A stretch of 37,209 nt of DNA from Bauldia sp. (GTDB lineage Bacteria > Pseudomonadota > Alphaproteobacteria > Rhizobiales > Kaistiaceae). Each line of letters opens with the position of its first letter. Position 1 is the stretch's first letter. Both the position numbers and the translations under genes were made by a program. Shown piece by piece: positions 1 through 9,145 of this stretch. The DNA lies in NCBI GenBank assembly GCA_020849325.1, contig JADLGL010000057.1, positions 1-37,209 on the forward strand, read 5' to 3'. Under the pieces are notes generated by a model. That model was not told the origin of the DNA. It did not search any database and saw only the letters and a program-made list of their open reading frames with translations.

Positions 1-51
1 CACGACCTTCGCTTCCTTGCCGGCCGCCGGCCCGGCCGATAATGGGAACAA

Positions 52-2301
52 ATGGGAACCGAGCTGATTCCGGACGGCGTCGAGCGTATCGATCTCAAGG
101 CGGCGCTCGAGGAGCGCTACCTCGCCTACGCGTTGTCGACCATCACTGGCCGCGCGCTCCCGGACGCGCGCGACGGCCTGAAGCCGGTCCATCGCCGCAT
201 CCTCTACGCGATGCGCCAGCTGCGCCTCGATCCCGGCTCGGGCTTCAAGAAGAGCGCCCGCGTCGTCGGCGACGTCATCGGCAAATACCACCCGCATGGC
301 GACCAGTCGGTCTACGACGCGCTCGTCCGCCTCGCGCAGGACTTCGCGGTCCGCTATCCGCTCGTCGACGGGCAGGGCAATTTCGGCAATGTCGACGGCG
401 ATGGCGCCGCGGCCATGCGCTACACCGAAGCCCGCATGACGGAGGTGGCGCGCCTCCTCCTCGACGGCATCGACGAGAACGCGGTCGACTTCCGCGAAAC
501 GTATTCCGGCGAAGAGAAGGAGCCGATCGTCCTTCCCGGCGCCTTCCCGAACCTGCTCGCCAACGGTTCGGCCGGCATTGCCGTCGGCATGGCGACGTCG
601 ATCCCGCCGCACAACGCAGCGGAACTCTGCGACGCCGCGCTCCACCTCATCAAGCATCCGAACGCCACGATCGAAAAACTCGTCGACCTCGTGCCGGGAC
701 CCGATTTCCCGACCGGCGGCATCATCATCGACGATCCCGCGACGATCCGCGAAGCCTACCGTACCGGCCGCGGCGGTTTTCGCGTGCGGGCGCGGTGGGA
801 GACCGAGGACCAGGGCCGCGGCACCTATGTCGTCGTCGTCACCGAGATCCCGTACCAGGTCCAGAAGTCGAAGCTCATCGAGCACATCGCCGAGCTTCTG
901 CAGAACAAGCGCCTGCCGCTCCTCGCCGACGTCCGCGACGAATCGACCGACGACATCCGCGTCGTGCTGGAGCCGAAGTCGCGGACCGTCGACGCGGCGA
1001 TCATGATGGAATCGCTGTTCAAGCTGACCGACCTCGAATCGCGCATCTCGCTCAACATGAACGTGCTGTCGCGCGGCGTGGTGCCGAAGGTGATGTCGCT
1101 CGGCGGCATCCTCCTCGAATGGCTGGAGCACCGCCGCGTGGTGCTCGTCCGCCGCTCGGAGTTCCGCCTCGACAAGATCAAGGCGCGCCTCGAAATCCTC
1201 GGCGGCTTCCTGATCGCCTACCTCAACCTCGACGAGGTGATCCGGATCATCCGCTACGAGGACGAGCCGAAGGACGTCCTCATGGCGGCGTTCTCCCTCA
1301 CGGAGAACCAGGCCGAGGCGATCCTCAACATGCGGCTCCGGAACCTCCGGAAACTCGAGGAGGCGGAAATCCGCACCGAGCACGACGCGCTCGTCGAGGA
1401 GCAGGGCCAGATCGAGGCGCTCCTCGGCTCGACCGACCGGCAGTGGCAGACCGTCGCCTGGCAGGTCTCCGAGGTGAAGAAGGCGTTCGGCCAGAACACG
1501 CCGCTCGGAAAACGCCGCACGACCTTCGCGGTCGCGCCGACGCATGCCGAAAGCGACATCGAGCTCGCGATGATCGAGCGCGAGCCGATCACCGTCATCG
1601 TCTCCCGCCTCGGCTGGATCCGGGCGATGAAGGGCCACATCGCCGATTTCTCGGGGCTCACCTTCAAGACCGGCGACGAGCTTCGCACCGCGTTCCACGC
1701 CCAGACGACCGACAAGCTCCTCGTCTTCTCGACCGCCGGGCGATTCTACACGCTCGGCGCCGACGGGCTGCCCGGCGGCAAGGGGCAGGGCGAGCCGATC
1801 CGCCTGATGGCGGACCTTGCCGACGGCGAGGACATCGTCTCCGTTTTTCCTCACGATCCCGAGCGGAAGCTGCTCCTCGTCTCGACCGAGGGGAGGGGCT
1901 TCGTCGTCCCCGAGGCGGAGGTGGTCGCGAACACCCGGAAGGGCAAGGCGGTCATGGGCATCGACGCGCCGTTCGAGGCCAAGCTCGTGGTGGCGGCGCG
2001 GGGGGATCAGGTGGCGATCATCGGAGAGAACCGGAAGCTCCTGATCTTCCCGCTGTCGGAGGTGCCGGAACTGCCGCGCGGCAAGGGCGTCCGGCTGCAG
2101 AAATACAAGGACGGCACGGTGTCCGACGTCCGCGTCTTCGCCGCGGCTTCCGGCCTCATTTGGGTCGACAGCTCCGGCCGCAGCTACACGCGGACGATGG
2201 ACGACCTCCGCGAATGGATCGGCGACCGCGCCCAGGCCGGCCGCCTGCCGCCGCCGGGCTTCCCCCGGACCAACACGTTCGGCACGCCGGCGATCGGGTG
2301 A
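52..2301 (+). CDS. parC: DNA topoisomerase IV subunit A
   Basis: Encodes the 749-residue DNA-cleaving subunit of topoisomerase IV, which with ParE decatenates daughter chromosomes. The N-terminal half has the type IIA cleavage core: the opening [20 protein letters not shown], then [14 protein letters not shown] and a segment KYHPHGD that matches the quinolone-resistance region. The active tyrosine is expected in the run around [13 protein letters not shown] (residues 123-135). The C-terminal third has the beta-pinwheel type repeats of ParC, and the length fits ParC better than GyrA. The ATG at 52 gives the canonical N-terminus; an ATG at 42 opens only an out-of-frame shadow. The gene stands alone here, with 308 bp before glyA. 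The 51 bases left of it are too few to identify a neighbour. Confidence 0.95.
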   Translation: MGTELIPDGVERIDLKAALEERYLAYALSTITGRALPDARDGLKPVHRRILYAMRQLRLDPGSGFKKSARVVGDVIGKYHPHGDQSVYDALVRLAQDFAVRYPLVDGQGNFGNVDGDGAAAMRYTEARMTEVARLLLDGIDENAVDFRETYSGEEKEPIVLPGAFPNLLANGSAGIAVGMATSIPPHNAAELCDAALHLIKHPNATIEKLVDLVPGPDFPTGGIIIDDPATIREAYRTGRGGFRVRARWETEDQGRGTYVVVVTEIPYQVQKSKLIEHIAELLQNKRLPLLADVRDESTDDIRVVLEPKSRTVDAAIMMESLFKLTDLESRISLNMNVLSRGVVPKVMSLGGILLEWLEHRRVVLVRRSEFRLDKIKARLEILGGFLIAYLNLDEVIRIIRYEDEPKDVLMAAFSLTENQAEAILNMRLRNLRKLEEAEIRTEHDALVEEQGQIEALLGSTDRQWQTVAWQVSEVKKAFGQNTPLGKRRTTFAVAPTHAESDIELAMIEREPITVIVSRLGWIRAMKGHIADFSGLTFKTGDELRTAFHAQTTDKLLVFSTAGRFYTLGADGLPGGKGQGEPIRLMADLADGEDIVSVFPHDPERKLLLVSTEGRGFVVPEAEVVANTRKGKAVMGIDAPFEAKLVVAARGDQVAIIGENRKLLIFPLSEVPELPRGKGVRLQKYKDGTVSDVRVFAAASGLIWVDSSGRSYTRTMDDLREWIGDRAQAGRLPPPGFPRTNTFGTPAIG

Positions 2302-2462
2302 CGCGCGGGCTGCCAATCGCCCCACGTCGTTCCCGTGCCGCCGCAGGCGAAACCCGGAACCCTTTGTTCCACCGACGAGATCCAGCAACGAGGCTGCACA
2401 CCCTAGGCCGTGCAACGGGAACAGAAGGTTCCTGCTCTCCGCTTCGCTGCGGCCGGAACGCC

Positions 2463-2520
2463 GGGGTGGGGCAGGCCTGCCCTTGCGGCCCATCGCTGCG
2501 GCCAGGGCTGCCCCGACCCC
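2463..2520. other. Long imperfect stem-loop between parC and glyA
   Basis: The 308-bp gap 2302-2609 holds no gene. Within it an outer stem pairs GGGGT-GGGGCAG (2463-2474) with CTGCCCC-G-ACCCC (ending 2520), with one bulge. An inner stem pairs GCCCT and GGCC with GGCC and AGGGC. No T-run follows, so a standard intrinsic terminator is not supported. It sits about 90 bp before the glyA start and could be parC transcript-end structure or a glyA leader element; the sequence does not decide. A short inverted repeat GGAAC/GTTCC also lies near 2355-2370. Confidence 0.4.
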
Positions 2521-2609
2521 GCCGCGTGGCGCCGGAACACCCCATATGCTAAGGCGCGGCCCTGCCGGCCGGCCGCCCGTGCCGCCCTGGCGCAGAGGAG
2601 ACGCTGCCG

Positions 2610-3890
2610 ATGATGAAGGGCTTCTTCACCGCCTCGCTGGCCGAGAGCGATCCCGAGATCGCCGATGCGATCGGTAAGGAGCTGCATCGCCAGAACGACG
2701 AGATCGAGCTGATCGCGTCGGAGAACATCGTCTCGCGCGCCGTCCTCGAAGCGCAGGGCTCGGTCCTCACCAACAAGTACGCCGAAGGCTATCCGGGCAA
2801 GCGCTACTATGGCGGTTGCCAGTTCGTCGACATTGCGGAAAACCTTGCGATCGAGCGGGCAAAGAAGCTGTTCGGCGCCGGCTACGTCAACGTCCAGCCG
2901 AACTCCGGCAGCCAGGCCAACCAGGCCGTCTACCTCGCGCTGTCGAAGCCCGGTGACACCGTCCTCGGCATGAGCCTCGCCGCCGGCGGCCACCTCACCC
3001 ACGGCGCCCCGCCCAACATGAGCGGCAAGTGGTTCAACGCCGTCCAGTACGGCGTCCGCCGGCAGGACGGCGAGATCGACATGGACGAGGTCGAGACGAT
3101 CGCGAAGGACACGAAGCCGCAGGTGATGATCGCCGGCGGCTCGGCCTATTCGCGCATCATCGACTTCGCCGCGTTCCGCGCCATCGCGGATTCGGTCGGC
3201 GCGATCTTCATGGTCGACATGGCCCATTTCGCCGGCCTCGTCGCCGCCGGCCTCTATCCGAACCCGCTGCCGCACGCCCACGTCGTCACCACCACCACGC
3301 ACAAGACGCTCCGCGGCCCGCGCGGCGGCATGGTGCTGACGAACGACGAGGACATCGCGAAGAAGATCAACTCGGCCGTCTTCCCCGGCCTTCAGGGCGG
3401 CCCGCTGATGCACGTCATTGCCGCGAAAGCCGTGGCCTTCGGCGAGGCGCTCCGTCCGGAGTTCAAGACCTACGCGCAGAACGTCGTCGCGAACGCCAAG
3501 GCACTCGCCGACGCGATGTACAGCGCTGGCCTCGAAGTCGTCTCGGGCGGCACCGACACGCATCTCCTCCTCGTCGATCTCCGGCCGAAGAAGCTCACCG
3601 GCAAGGCGGCGGAGATCGCGCTCGGCCGTGCCAACATCACCTGCAACAAGAACGGCGTCCCGTTCGACCCGGAGAAGCCGGCGATCACGTCGGGCATCCG
3701 CCTGGGCAGCCCGGCGGGCACCAGCCGCGGCTTCGGCGTGAAGGAGTTCACCGAGATCGGCGACATGATCCGCGAAACCCTCGACGGGCTCGTCGCCAAC
3801 GGCGATGCTGGCAATGGTGCCGTCGAGTCGGCGGTCCGGACGCGGGTGAAGAAGCTCACCGACCGGTTCCCGATCTACGGCGTCGCCTGA
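2610..3890 (+). CDS. glyA: Serine hydroxymethyltransferase
   Basis: A PLP enzyme of 426 residues that interconverts serine and glycine while loading tetrahydrofolate with a one-carbon unit; cytosolic. The sequence has the family pattern [10 protein letters not shown] near residue 33, the tunnel [15 protein letters not shown] at 55-69, HLTHG at 128-132, and the PLP-lysine signature [14 protein letters not shown] with Lys232. Length and motifs are normal. Two ATGs stand in tandem at 2610 and 2613; AGAGGAG at 2594-2600 supports 2610. The gene is first in a co-directional run with nrdR (26 bp downstream) and the riboflavin genes, an order common in Rhizobiales. Confidence 0.97.
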   Translation: MMKGFFTASLAESDPEIADAIGKELHRQNDEIELIASENIVSRAVLEAQGSVLTNKYAEGYPGKRYYGGCQFVDIAENLAIERAKKLFGAGYVNVQPNSGSQANQAVYLALSKPGDTVLGMSLAAGGHLTHGAPPNMSGKWFNAVQYGVRRQDGEIDMDEVETIAKDTKPQVMIAGGSAYSRIIDFAAFRAIADSVGAIFMVDMAHFAGLVAAGLYPNPLPHAHVVTTTTHKTLRGPRGGMVLTNDEDIAKKINSAVFPGLQGGPLMHVIAAKAVAFGEALRPEFKTYAQNVVANAKALADAMYSAGLEVVSGGTDTHLLLVDLRPKKLTGKAAEIALGRANITCNKNGVPFDPEKPAITSGIRLGSPAGTSRGFGVKEFTEIGDMIRETLDGLVANGDAGNGAVESAVRTRVKKLTDRFPIYGVA

Positions 3891-3916
3891 TCCCGTAACG
3901 GCTGCGGAGGCCGTGG

Positions 3917-4411
3917 ATGCGGTGCCCTTATTGCGGCAGCGACGACACGCAGGTGAAGGACTCGCGTCCGTCGGGTGACAACACCTCGATCCGGCGGCGG
4001 CGGGTCTGCACGGCCTGCGGCGGGCGTTTCACCACCTTCGAGCGCATCCAGCTCCGCGAGCTCACGGTGCTGAAGAAGAGCGGCCGGCGCGTTCCGTTCG
4101 ACCGCGACAAGCTCGTCCGTTCGGTTCAGGTGGCGCTCCGGAAGCGCCAGGTCGAGCCCGACCGCGTCGAGCGCATGATCAACGGCGTCGTCCGCCAGCT
4201 CGAGAGCACCGGCGACGGCGAAGTGTCGTCCGACCAGATCGGCCTCCTCCTGATGGAGGGCCTGAAACGCCTCGACGACGTCGCCTATGTCCGCTTCGCC
4301 TCGGTCTATCGCGATTTCCGCGAAGCCAAGGATTTCGAATCGGTCCTCGACGAGCTGTCGAAGGAGCCGACCCTCGACCTCCAGCGTCCGCCGGTGAAGG
4401 TGGAGGACTAG
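3917..4411 (+). CDS. nrdR: Transcriptional repressor NrdR
   Basis: A 164-residue nucleotide-sensing repressor of ribonucleotide reductase genes. The N-terminus is a zinc ribbon with Cys3, Cys6, Cys31 and Cys34 (MRCPYCG ... RVCTACG). The ATP-cone domain follows from about residue 45, with [16 protein letters not shown]. The length matches the family. The start is fixed by the zinc-ribbon methionine. It lies between glyA and the riboflavin genes, as in many alphaproteobacteria, but here an extra gene (4436-5071) separates it from ribD. I did not find a convincing pair of NrdR boxes in the window. Confidence 0.97.
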   Translation: MRCPYCGSDDTQVKDSRPSGDNTSIRRRRVCTACGGRFTTFERIQLRELTVLKKSGRRVPFDRDKLVRSVQVALRKRQVEPDRVERMINGVVRQLESTGDGEVSSDQIGLLLMEGLKRLDDVAYVRFASVYRDFREAKDFESVLDELSKEPTLDLQRPPVKVED

Positions 4412-4435
4412 GTTCGGCTTTCACGGAGTTCGGGT

Positions 4436-5071
4436 GTGGCTGAGCGGGACTGGTTCCGAAATGAAACCTGGAGTGACGCGATCGCATCAGAGTTTGCCGC
4501 TCGCCTCCGGCGGGCCCGCGGCAAGGCGCAGTACCTTCGTATTCAAGCCACGTATCTAGCGATTTCGCATCCGGAAGCGGCGCTGTCACTTCTCGACCAG
4601 TATTTCGATCTTGGAATGAGCTCATTCGACCTTGCACAGGCCTACAACGTCAAGGGTCAGGCACTGGCGTCTCTAGGCGACATTGATGCAGCGATAGTTG
4701 CGTATGAGGCGGCTCTCCTACGTGAACGTGGGTCGCCCGGTGTGCTCACGCAGTCGTACCTGGACCTCCCGCTATTGCTCCTGGAGACGAAGCGAGTAGC
4801 CCTCTACCCTCGTGCACTGAAGGTGCTGGAAGACCATCGCGCCCGCGTAGTCTGGCCTGTTGAGCAGTACCGAAGCCATGGGGCACGTGCGTTGTTGCTC
4901 CAGCATTTCGGTAGATTTGCCGAAGCGCGTGAGCAGGCGAGATTGGCAATGACGGCGTCCGCCCGGACGCAGTCGGGTTTCCGGTATCATCAGGACTTGG
5001 GCTTGGTACGCACTACCACAGACGGATTTGGAAAGAGGGTCAAAGCATTGGCGGAAGGAAGGGCGCCGTGA
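4436..5071 (+). CDS. Unnamed TPR-like protein inserted between nrdR and ribD
   Basis: A 211-residue soluble, mainly helical protein that I cannot name. No signal peptide or membrane segment is visible. Residues about 66-99 (DLAQAYNVKGQALASLGDID...) have the Ala/Gly/Tyr spacing of a tetratricopeptide repeat. A second weaker repeat lies at about 145-175 (HGARALLLQHFGRFAEAREQA), so a protein-binding scaffold is plausible. The GTG start at 4436 has GGAG at 4425-4428 with 7-nt spacing. The stop overlaps the ribD start by 4 bp (GTGA), so it is translated with the riboflavin genes. Base composition is clearly less GC-rich than its neighbours and codon use is less biased, which suggests later acquisition into a conserved operon. 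No function is proposed. Confidence 0.8.
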   Translation: MAERDWFRNETWSDAIASEFAARLRRARGKAQYLRIQATYLAISHPEAALSLLDQYFDLGMSSFDLAQAYNVKGQALASLGDIDAAIVAYEAALLRERGSPGVLTQSYLDLPLLLLETKRVALYPRALKVLEDHRARVVWPVEQYRSHGARALLLQHFGRFAEAREQARLAMTASARTQSGFRYHQDLGLVRTTTDGFGKRVKALAEGRAP

Positions 5072-6213
5072 ACGCGCCCATCGGATCACCATCAGTCGAC
5101 CCCGAACTCGACCGTCGCATCATGGCGGCGGCGCTGCGTATCGGCCGCCACAATCTCGGCCGCACCTGGCCGAACCCCGCCGTGGGCGCGATCCTCGTCC
5201 AGCCGGAGGGCGCCGGCCCGCGCATCGTCGGGCGAGGGTGGACCGCCAAGGGCGGGCGCCCGCACGCCGAGGTCCGCGCACTGGCGCAGGCCGGCGCGGA
5301 GGCGCGCGGCGCCACCGCCTACGTCACGCTCGAACCATGCTCGCATCACGGCAAGACGCCGCCCTGCGCCGAGGCGCTGATCGCCGCCGGCGTGTCGCGT
5401 GTCGTCATCGCGATGGTCGATCCCGACCCCCGCGTTGCCGGCCGTGGTGTGGCCTTGCTGGAGGCCGCCGGCATCGAGGTGACCGCCGGCGTCCTCGAAG
5501 CCGAGGCGCGGCTCGCCCATGGCGGCCACATCAGCCGGGTGACGCGCGGCCGGCCGTGGGCGCTGCTGAAGCTCGCCGTCTCGGCCGACGGCATGATCGG
5601 CCGGCGCGAGGGCGAGCGCATGCTCATCACCGGCAAGGCCACCTATGACCGCGTCCAGGGCATCCGGGCGGAGAGCGACGCGATCCTCGTCGGCATCGGC
5701 ACCGTCGAAGTCGACGATCCGCGCCTCACCGTTCGCCAGCCCGGCGCGGACGAGATGGACCCCGTCCGGGTCGTCGTCGACACCGAGGCGCGTCTCCCGC
5801 TCGCAACCAATCTCGTCCGCACCGCGCGCGACATCCCGCTGTGGATCGTGGCCGGGGAGGGCGCCGATGCCGCCCGCGTCGCGGCGCTGGAGGAGGCGGG
5901 CGTCCGCGTCATTCGCGTCCGCGAAGGCACCGGCGGTCTCGACATGTCGGCCGTCTTCCAGGCCCTCGGCGCCGCGGGCCTGACCCGCGTCCTCGTCGAG
6001 GGCGGCTCCCGCATCGCCGCCTCGCTCGTCACCAACGACCTCGCGGACGAGGTGATCCTCTTCCGCGCTTCGGTCGTCGTCGGCCCCGGCGGCGTCCGCG
6101 CCCTCGACGGCAACGCGCTGTCGGCCATCGAGCGGAGTCCCCGCTACCGCCTCGTCGAAGAGTCGCAGGTGGGGGAAGACCAGATGCGGCGCTACCTCCG
6201 AGCGACTACCTAG
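5068..6213 (+). CDS. ribD: Bifunctional diaminohydroxyphosphoribosylaminopyrimidine deaminase / 5-amino-6-(5-phosphoribosylamino)uracil reductase
   Basis: A 381-residue enzyme for the second and third steps of riboflavin synthesis. The N-terminal deaminase has the zinc site His66-Ala-Glu68 (GRPHAEVRAL) and PCSHHGKTPPC with Cys91 and Cys100. The C-terminal reductase starts near residue 165 (RPWALLKLAVSADGMIG) and contains GIGTVEVDDPRLTVR and LVEGGSRIAASL. The GTG start at 5068 overlaps the previous stop as GTGA; no in-frame start nearby fits the domain better. ribE follows after 5 bp. Both active sites look intact. Confidence 0.96.
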   Translation: MNAPIGSPSVDPELDRRIMAAALRIGRHNLGRTWPNPAVGAILVQPEGAGPRIVGRGWTAKGGRPHAEVRALAQAGAEARGATAYVTLEPCSHHGKTPPCAEALIAAGVSRVVIAMVDPDPRVAGRGVALLEAAGIEVTAGVLEAEARLAHGGHISRVTRGRPWALLKLAVSADGMIGRREGERMLITGKATYDRVQGIRAESDAILVGIGTVEVDDPRLTVRQPGADEMDPVRVVVDTEARLPLATNLVRTARDIPLWIVAGEGADAARVAALEEAGVRVIRVREGTGGLDMSAVFQALGAAGLTRVLVEGGSRIAASLVTNDLADEVILFRASVVVGPGGVRALDGNALSAIERSPRYRLVEESQVGEDQMRRYLRATT

Positions 6214-6218
6214 AGGCC

Positions 6219-6818
6219 ATGTTCACCGGCATCGTCACAGCGATCGGCACCGTGGTGTCGGTCCAGAAGCACCCGGAACTCACCCGGTTCGTCATCGACA
6301 GCCCCGAGATCGCCAATCCGCCGGCGATCGGCGCATCGATCGCCTGCAGCGGCGTCTGCCTTACCGTGGTCGAGGCCACCGTGGGCGACGACCTCCGTTT
6401 CCTCGTCGAGGCCGGGCCGGAAACACTTGCACTCACAACTGCTTCACGCTGGACGCTCGGCACGCGGCTGAACCTCGAACGCGCGCTCCGCATGGGCGAC
6501 GAACTCGGCGGCCACCTCGTGTCGGGCCATGTCGATGGCCTCGCCGAGATCGTCGAACGCATCGAGCACCCCGAGACCGTCGAGTTCCGCTTCCGCGCCC
6601 CGAAATCGCTTTCGCGCTTCATCGCCCAAAAAGGCTCGGTGTGCCTCGATGGCACGTCGCTGACCGTGAACGGCGTCGACGGCGACCGATTCGACTGCCA
6701 TCTGATCCCGCACACGCTTGCCGTTACGACATGGCAGGCGCGGCAAAAGGGCGACCCCGTCAACCTCGAAGTCGATCTCATCGCGCGCTACACGGAGCGG
6801 CTCCTCACGGTCCGCTAG
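6219..6818 (+). CDS. ribE: Riboflavin synthase, alpha chain
   Basis: A 199-residue enzyme that converts two 6,7-dimethyl-8-ribityllumazines to riboflavin plus the pyrimidinedione. The N-terminus MFTGIVTAIG is the family signature and fixes the start at 6219, although the frame is open further upstream inside ribD. The two lumazine-binding barrels are visible: GVCLTVVE in the first and GTSLTVNGVDGD in the second, with SGHVDG between them. It lies between ribD and ribH, 44 bp from ribH. ribBA (GTP cyclohydrolase / DHBP synthase) is not in the window, so that step is encoded elsewhere. Confidence 0.96.
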   Translation: MFTGIVTAIGTVVSVQKHPELTRFVIDSPEIANPPAIGASIACSGVCLTVVEATVGDDLRFLVEAGPETLALTTASRWTLGTRLNLERALRMGDELGGHLVSGHVDGLAEIVERIEHPETVEFRFRAPKSLSRFIAQKGSVCLDGTSLTVNGVDGDRFDCHLIPHTLAVTTWQARQKGDPVNLEVDLIARYTERLLTVR

Positions 6819-6862
6819 CGAGCGGCGCCCGCGTTTCGTCCGAATGGGGTAGAGTTGGTCCC

Positions 6863-7348
6863 ATGGTTGCAGTCGCACCATCGTCGAACTTCGTCGTTCC
6901 GAGAAAGCCCGACATCCGGGTGCTCGTGATCGATGCGCGCTTCTACGAGGGCATCGCCGATGCCCTCTTCGCCGGCGCCGCCGCGGTGCTGGAGCAGGCG
7001 GGAGCGAAGGTCGAGCGCGTCTCGGTGCCCGGCGTTCTCGAGGTCCCGACGGCGCTCGCGATGGCGTCCGGGGTCGAAGGCCTGCACGACGGCTATGTCC
7101 TCCTCGGCTGCGTCATCCGCGGCGAGACCACGCACTACGACATCGTCGCCGGCGAATCGGCGCGCGTGATCGCCGACCTGTCGGCGCAGCGCCTGCTCGC
7201 CGTCGGCAACGGCATCCTCACCGTCGAGAACGAGGCGCAGGCCTGGGCGCGGGCGCGTGCGACCGAGCAGGACAAGGGCGGCGGCGCCGCCAAGGCGGCC
7301 CTCGCGATGATCGCGCTCCGCGAGCATTTCTACGGGGTTTCGGCGTGA
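6863..7348 (+). CDS. ribH: 6,7-dimethyl-8-ribityllumazine synthase
   Basis: A 161-residue enzyme for the penultimate riboflavin step, forming icosahedral or pentameric shells. Recognisable segments are FYEGIADALFAGA, VPGVLEVPTAL and GCVIRGETTHYDIV, followed by a C-terminal helix with the expected NGILTVENEAQAWARA run. I start at the ATG at 6863; the frame is open upstream but overlaps ribE. The stop overlaps the nusB start by 4 bp (GTGA), indicating translational coupling to nusB. Confidence 0.95.
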   Translation: MVAVAPSSNFVVPRKPDIRVLVIDARFYEGIADALFAGAAAVLEQAGAKVERVSVPGVLEVPTALAMASGVEGLHDGYVLLGCVIRGETTHYDIVAGESARVIADLSAQRLLAVGNGILTVENEAQAWARARATEQDKGGGAAKAALAMIALREHFYGVSA

Positions 7349-7863
7349 CCGCCGCGAACGCTCCCGCCAAACGCGCCGGCCCGCGTCCGGCCAACGCGCG
7401 CGGCGCCTCGCGCCTCGCCGCCGTTCAGGCGCTCTACCAGATGGAGCTCGGCGGCACGTCGATCGAGGAGGTGCTGGCCGAATTCGAGACCTGGCGCCTC
7501 GGGCAGGAGCTCGACGGCGACACCTATCGCGAAGCCGATGCCGCGTTCTTCCGCGATCTCGTCCGCGGCGTCGTCGCCGACCAGCGCGAGCTCGACGCCC
7601 GCATCCACGAGAATCTCGTCGACGGCTGGCCGCTCGCCCGCCTCGACGTGACGCTCCGTTCGATCCTCCGCGCTGCGGCGTGGGAGCTCGCCTCGAAGCG
7701 CGACGTGCCGGCCCGCGTCGTCATCACCGAGTTCGTCGACGTCGCGAAGGCGTTCTTCGGCAACGAGGAGCCGAAAATGGTCAACGGCGTCCTCGACACG
7801 CTCGCCAGAAGCTACCGGCCGGGCGAGTTCGAAGGCCCGGCGGCGGTCCGGCCGGCGCGGTGA
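7345..7863 (+). CDS. nusB: Transcription antitermination factor NusB
   Basis: A 172-residue all-helical RNA-binding factor that acts with NusE (S10) on boxA in rRNA antitermination. The N-terminal signature GASRLAAVQALYQMELGG and the C-terminal VVITEFVDVAKAFFGNEEPKMVNGVLD are both present. The N-terminal basic extension of about 20 residues is normal in alphaproteobacteria. Starts with GTG at 7345 in a GTGA overlap with ribH, and its stop is in another GTGA overlap with thiL. The ribH-nusB pairing is widely conserved. Confidence 0.95.
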   Translation: MTAANAPAKRAGPRPANARGASRLAAVQALYQMELGGTSIEEVLAEFETWRLGQELDGDTYREADAAFFRDLVRGVVADQRELDARIHENLVDGWPLARLDVTLRSILRAAAWELASKRDVPARVVITEFVDVAKAFFGNEEPKMVNGVLDTLARSYRPGEFEGPAAVRPAR

Positions 7864-8855
7864 GCGGCGCGGAGAAGACCGCCGGCGAATTCGACCTCAT
7901 CGACCGCTATTTCCGGCCGCTCGCCGGCAAGGGCAGCCTCGATCTCCGCGACGACGTCGCCCTCCTCGTTCCCGAGCCGGGCACGAGCCTGGTGGTGACG
8001 ACCGACATGGTCGTCGAGCACGTCGATTTCTTCCCCGACGATCCGCCGGAGGCGATCGCCGCCCGCGCGCTCCGCGTGAACGTCTCCGACCTCGTCGCCA
8101 AGGGCGCCGACCCCGTCGCTTTCGTGCTGGCGCTCGGCCTTGCCGCGGACCGGAACGAGGCGTGGGTGGCGCGCTTCGCCGCCGGCCTTGCCCGCGACAT
8201 CGGCCGCTTCGGCATCGCCCTCGTCGGCGGCGATCTCAGCCGCGCCGGCGTCACCACGGTCGCGATCACTGCGTTCGGCCGGGTGCCGAACGGGAAACTC
8301 GTCCCGCGCGGCGGCGCGCAGCCCGGCGACGTCGTGTTCGTCTCCGGCACCATCGGCGATTCCGCCCTCGGCCTCCGGCTCCGCCGGGGCGAACTCGCGC
8401 CGCCGCCGGACGTCGGCCACCGCCATCTCCTCCGCCGCTTCCTCACGCCCGAGCCGCGAATCGAGCTGGCTGGCGCCATCCGCGCCCATGCGAGCGCCGC
8501 GATGGACCTCTCCGACGGCCTCGCCGGCGATCTTGCCAAGCTGTGCGGGGCATCCGGTGTCTCCGCGCGCATCGACGTCGCCAGCGTCCCGCTGTCGGCC
8601 CCCGCTGCGGCAATGCTCGCAGCCGACGGAAACCTCTGGCAGGTGATTCTCGGCGGCGGCGAGGACTACGAGATTCTCTGCACCGTGCCGGCGTCCGCAG
8701 CGGCGGCCTTCGCCACGGCCGCGGCCACCGCCGGGGTCGCCTGCGCGCCGATCGGCACGATCGCGGCGGGCGAGAGAGCGCCGGTGTTCGTCGGCGCGGA
8801 CGGCGCGCCGCTCGCGATCGCCCGTCCCGGCCACGATCACTTCGCCGGCGCCTGA
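7860..8855 (+). CDS. thiL: Thiamine-monophosphate kinase
   Basis: A 331-residue enzyme that phosphorylates TMP to the cofactor TPP; PurM/ThiL/SelD fold. Seen: GEFDLIDRYF at the start, DDVALLVPEPG and TTDMVVEHVDFF (metal/nucleotide aspartates), RVNVSDLVAKGADP, GGDLSRAG, MDLSDGLAGDL and LGGGEDYEILCTV. The GTG at 7860 overlaps the nusB stop as GTGA; the frame stays open upstream but there it is out-of-frame nusB sequence. It is the last gene of the run and is followed by an intrinsic terminator about 60 bp downstream. Confidence 0.94.
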   Translation: MSGAEKTAGEFDLIDRYFRPLAGKGSLDLRDDVALLVPEPGTSLVVTTDMVVEHVDFFPDDPPEAIAARALRVNVSDLVAKGADPVAFVLALGLAADRNEAWVARFAAGLARDIGRFGIALVGGDLSRAGVTTVAITAFGRVPNGKLVPRGGAQPGDVVFVSGTIGDSALGLRLRRGELAPPPDVGHRHLLRRFLTPEPRIELAGAIRAHASAAMDLSDGLAGDLAKLCGASGVSARIDVASVPLSAPAAAMLAADGNLWQVILGGGEDYEILCTVPASAAAAFATAAATAGVACAPIGTIAAGERAPVFVGADGAPLAIARPGHDHFAGA

Positions 8856-8914
8856 GCGGCTCCGCGAATCCAGCGTTCCCGCGATCGTCGACCTGAAAGT
8901 CGTGCCCGAGTTTG

Positions 8915-8938
8915 GGACAGTGATGCTGTCCTTTTTTC
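8915..8938 (+). terminator. Intrinsic terminator after thiL
   Basis: GGACAG (8915-8920), a 5-nt loop TGATG and CTGTCC (8926-8931) are followed directly by six T residues (8932-8937). This is a textbook rho-independent terminator and probably ends the glyA/nrdR/rib/nusB/thiL transcript. The rest of the 8856-9145 gap is somewhat less GC-rich and shows no gene; the hppA promoter must lie there, but I could not pick one with confidence. Confidence 0.85.
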
Positions 8939-9145
8939 TTGTGCCTCGTCTGGCCCGTGGATGATCGAACTTTGCTGACTAGGTCGTTGATTCTCCGCCT
9001 TGACTGGCCCTGACCTTGCAGCCAAGGTCGCACCCGCTGTTGGGGGGGCCGCAGCGCGACCTCTCGTGGAATTTCGTCCAATCCAAACCGGGCGCGGCCG
9101 CAGGCGGATCGCGGGAGGACCGGTCACACCGAGGGGGTGAGTTCT

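Noticed and set aside
42-2552. An 836-codon frame overlapping parC from an ATG at 42
   Set aside because: Arg/Pro-rich shadow with no domain; parC in the neighbouring frame is complete.
4412-5067. FMN riboswitch ahead of the riboflavin genes
   Set aside because: No RFN-element core such as AGGGTCGGGGTGAAAT-type segments was seen upstream of ribD, ribE or ribH; the genes are tightly packed instead.
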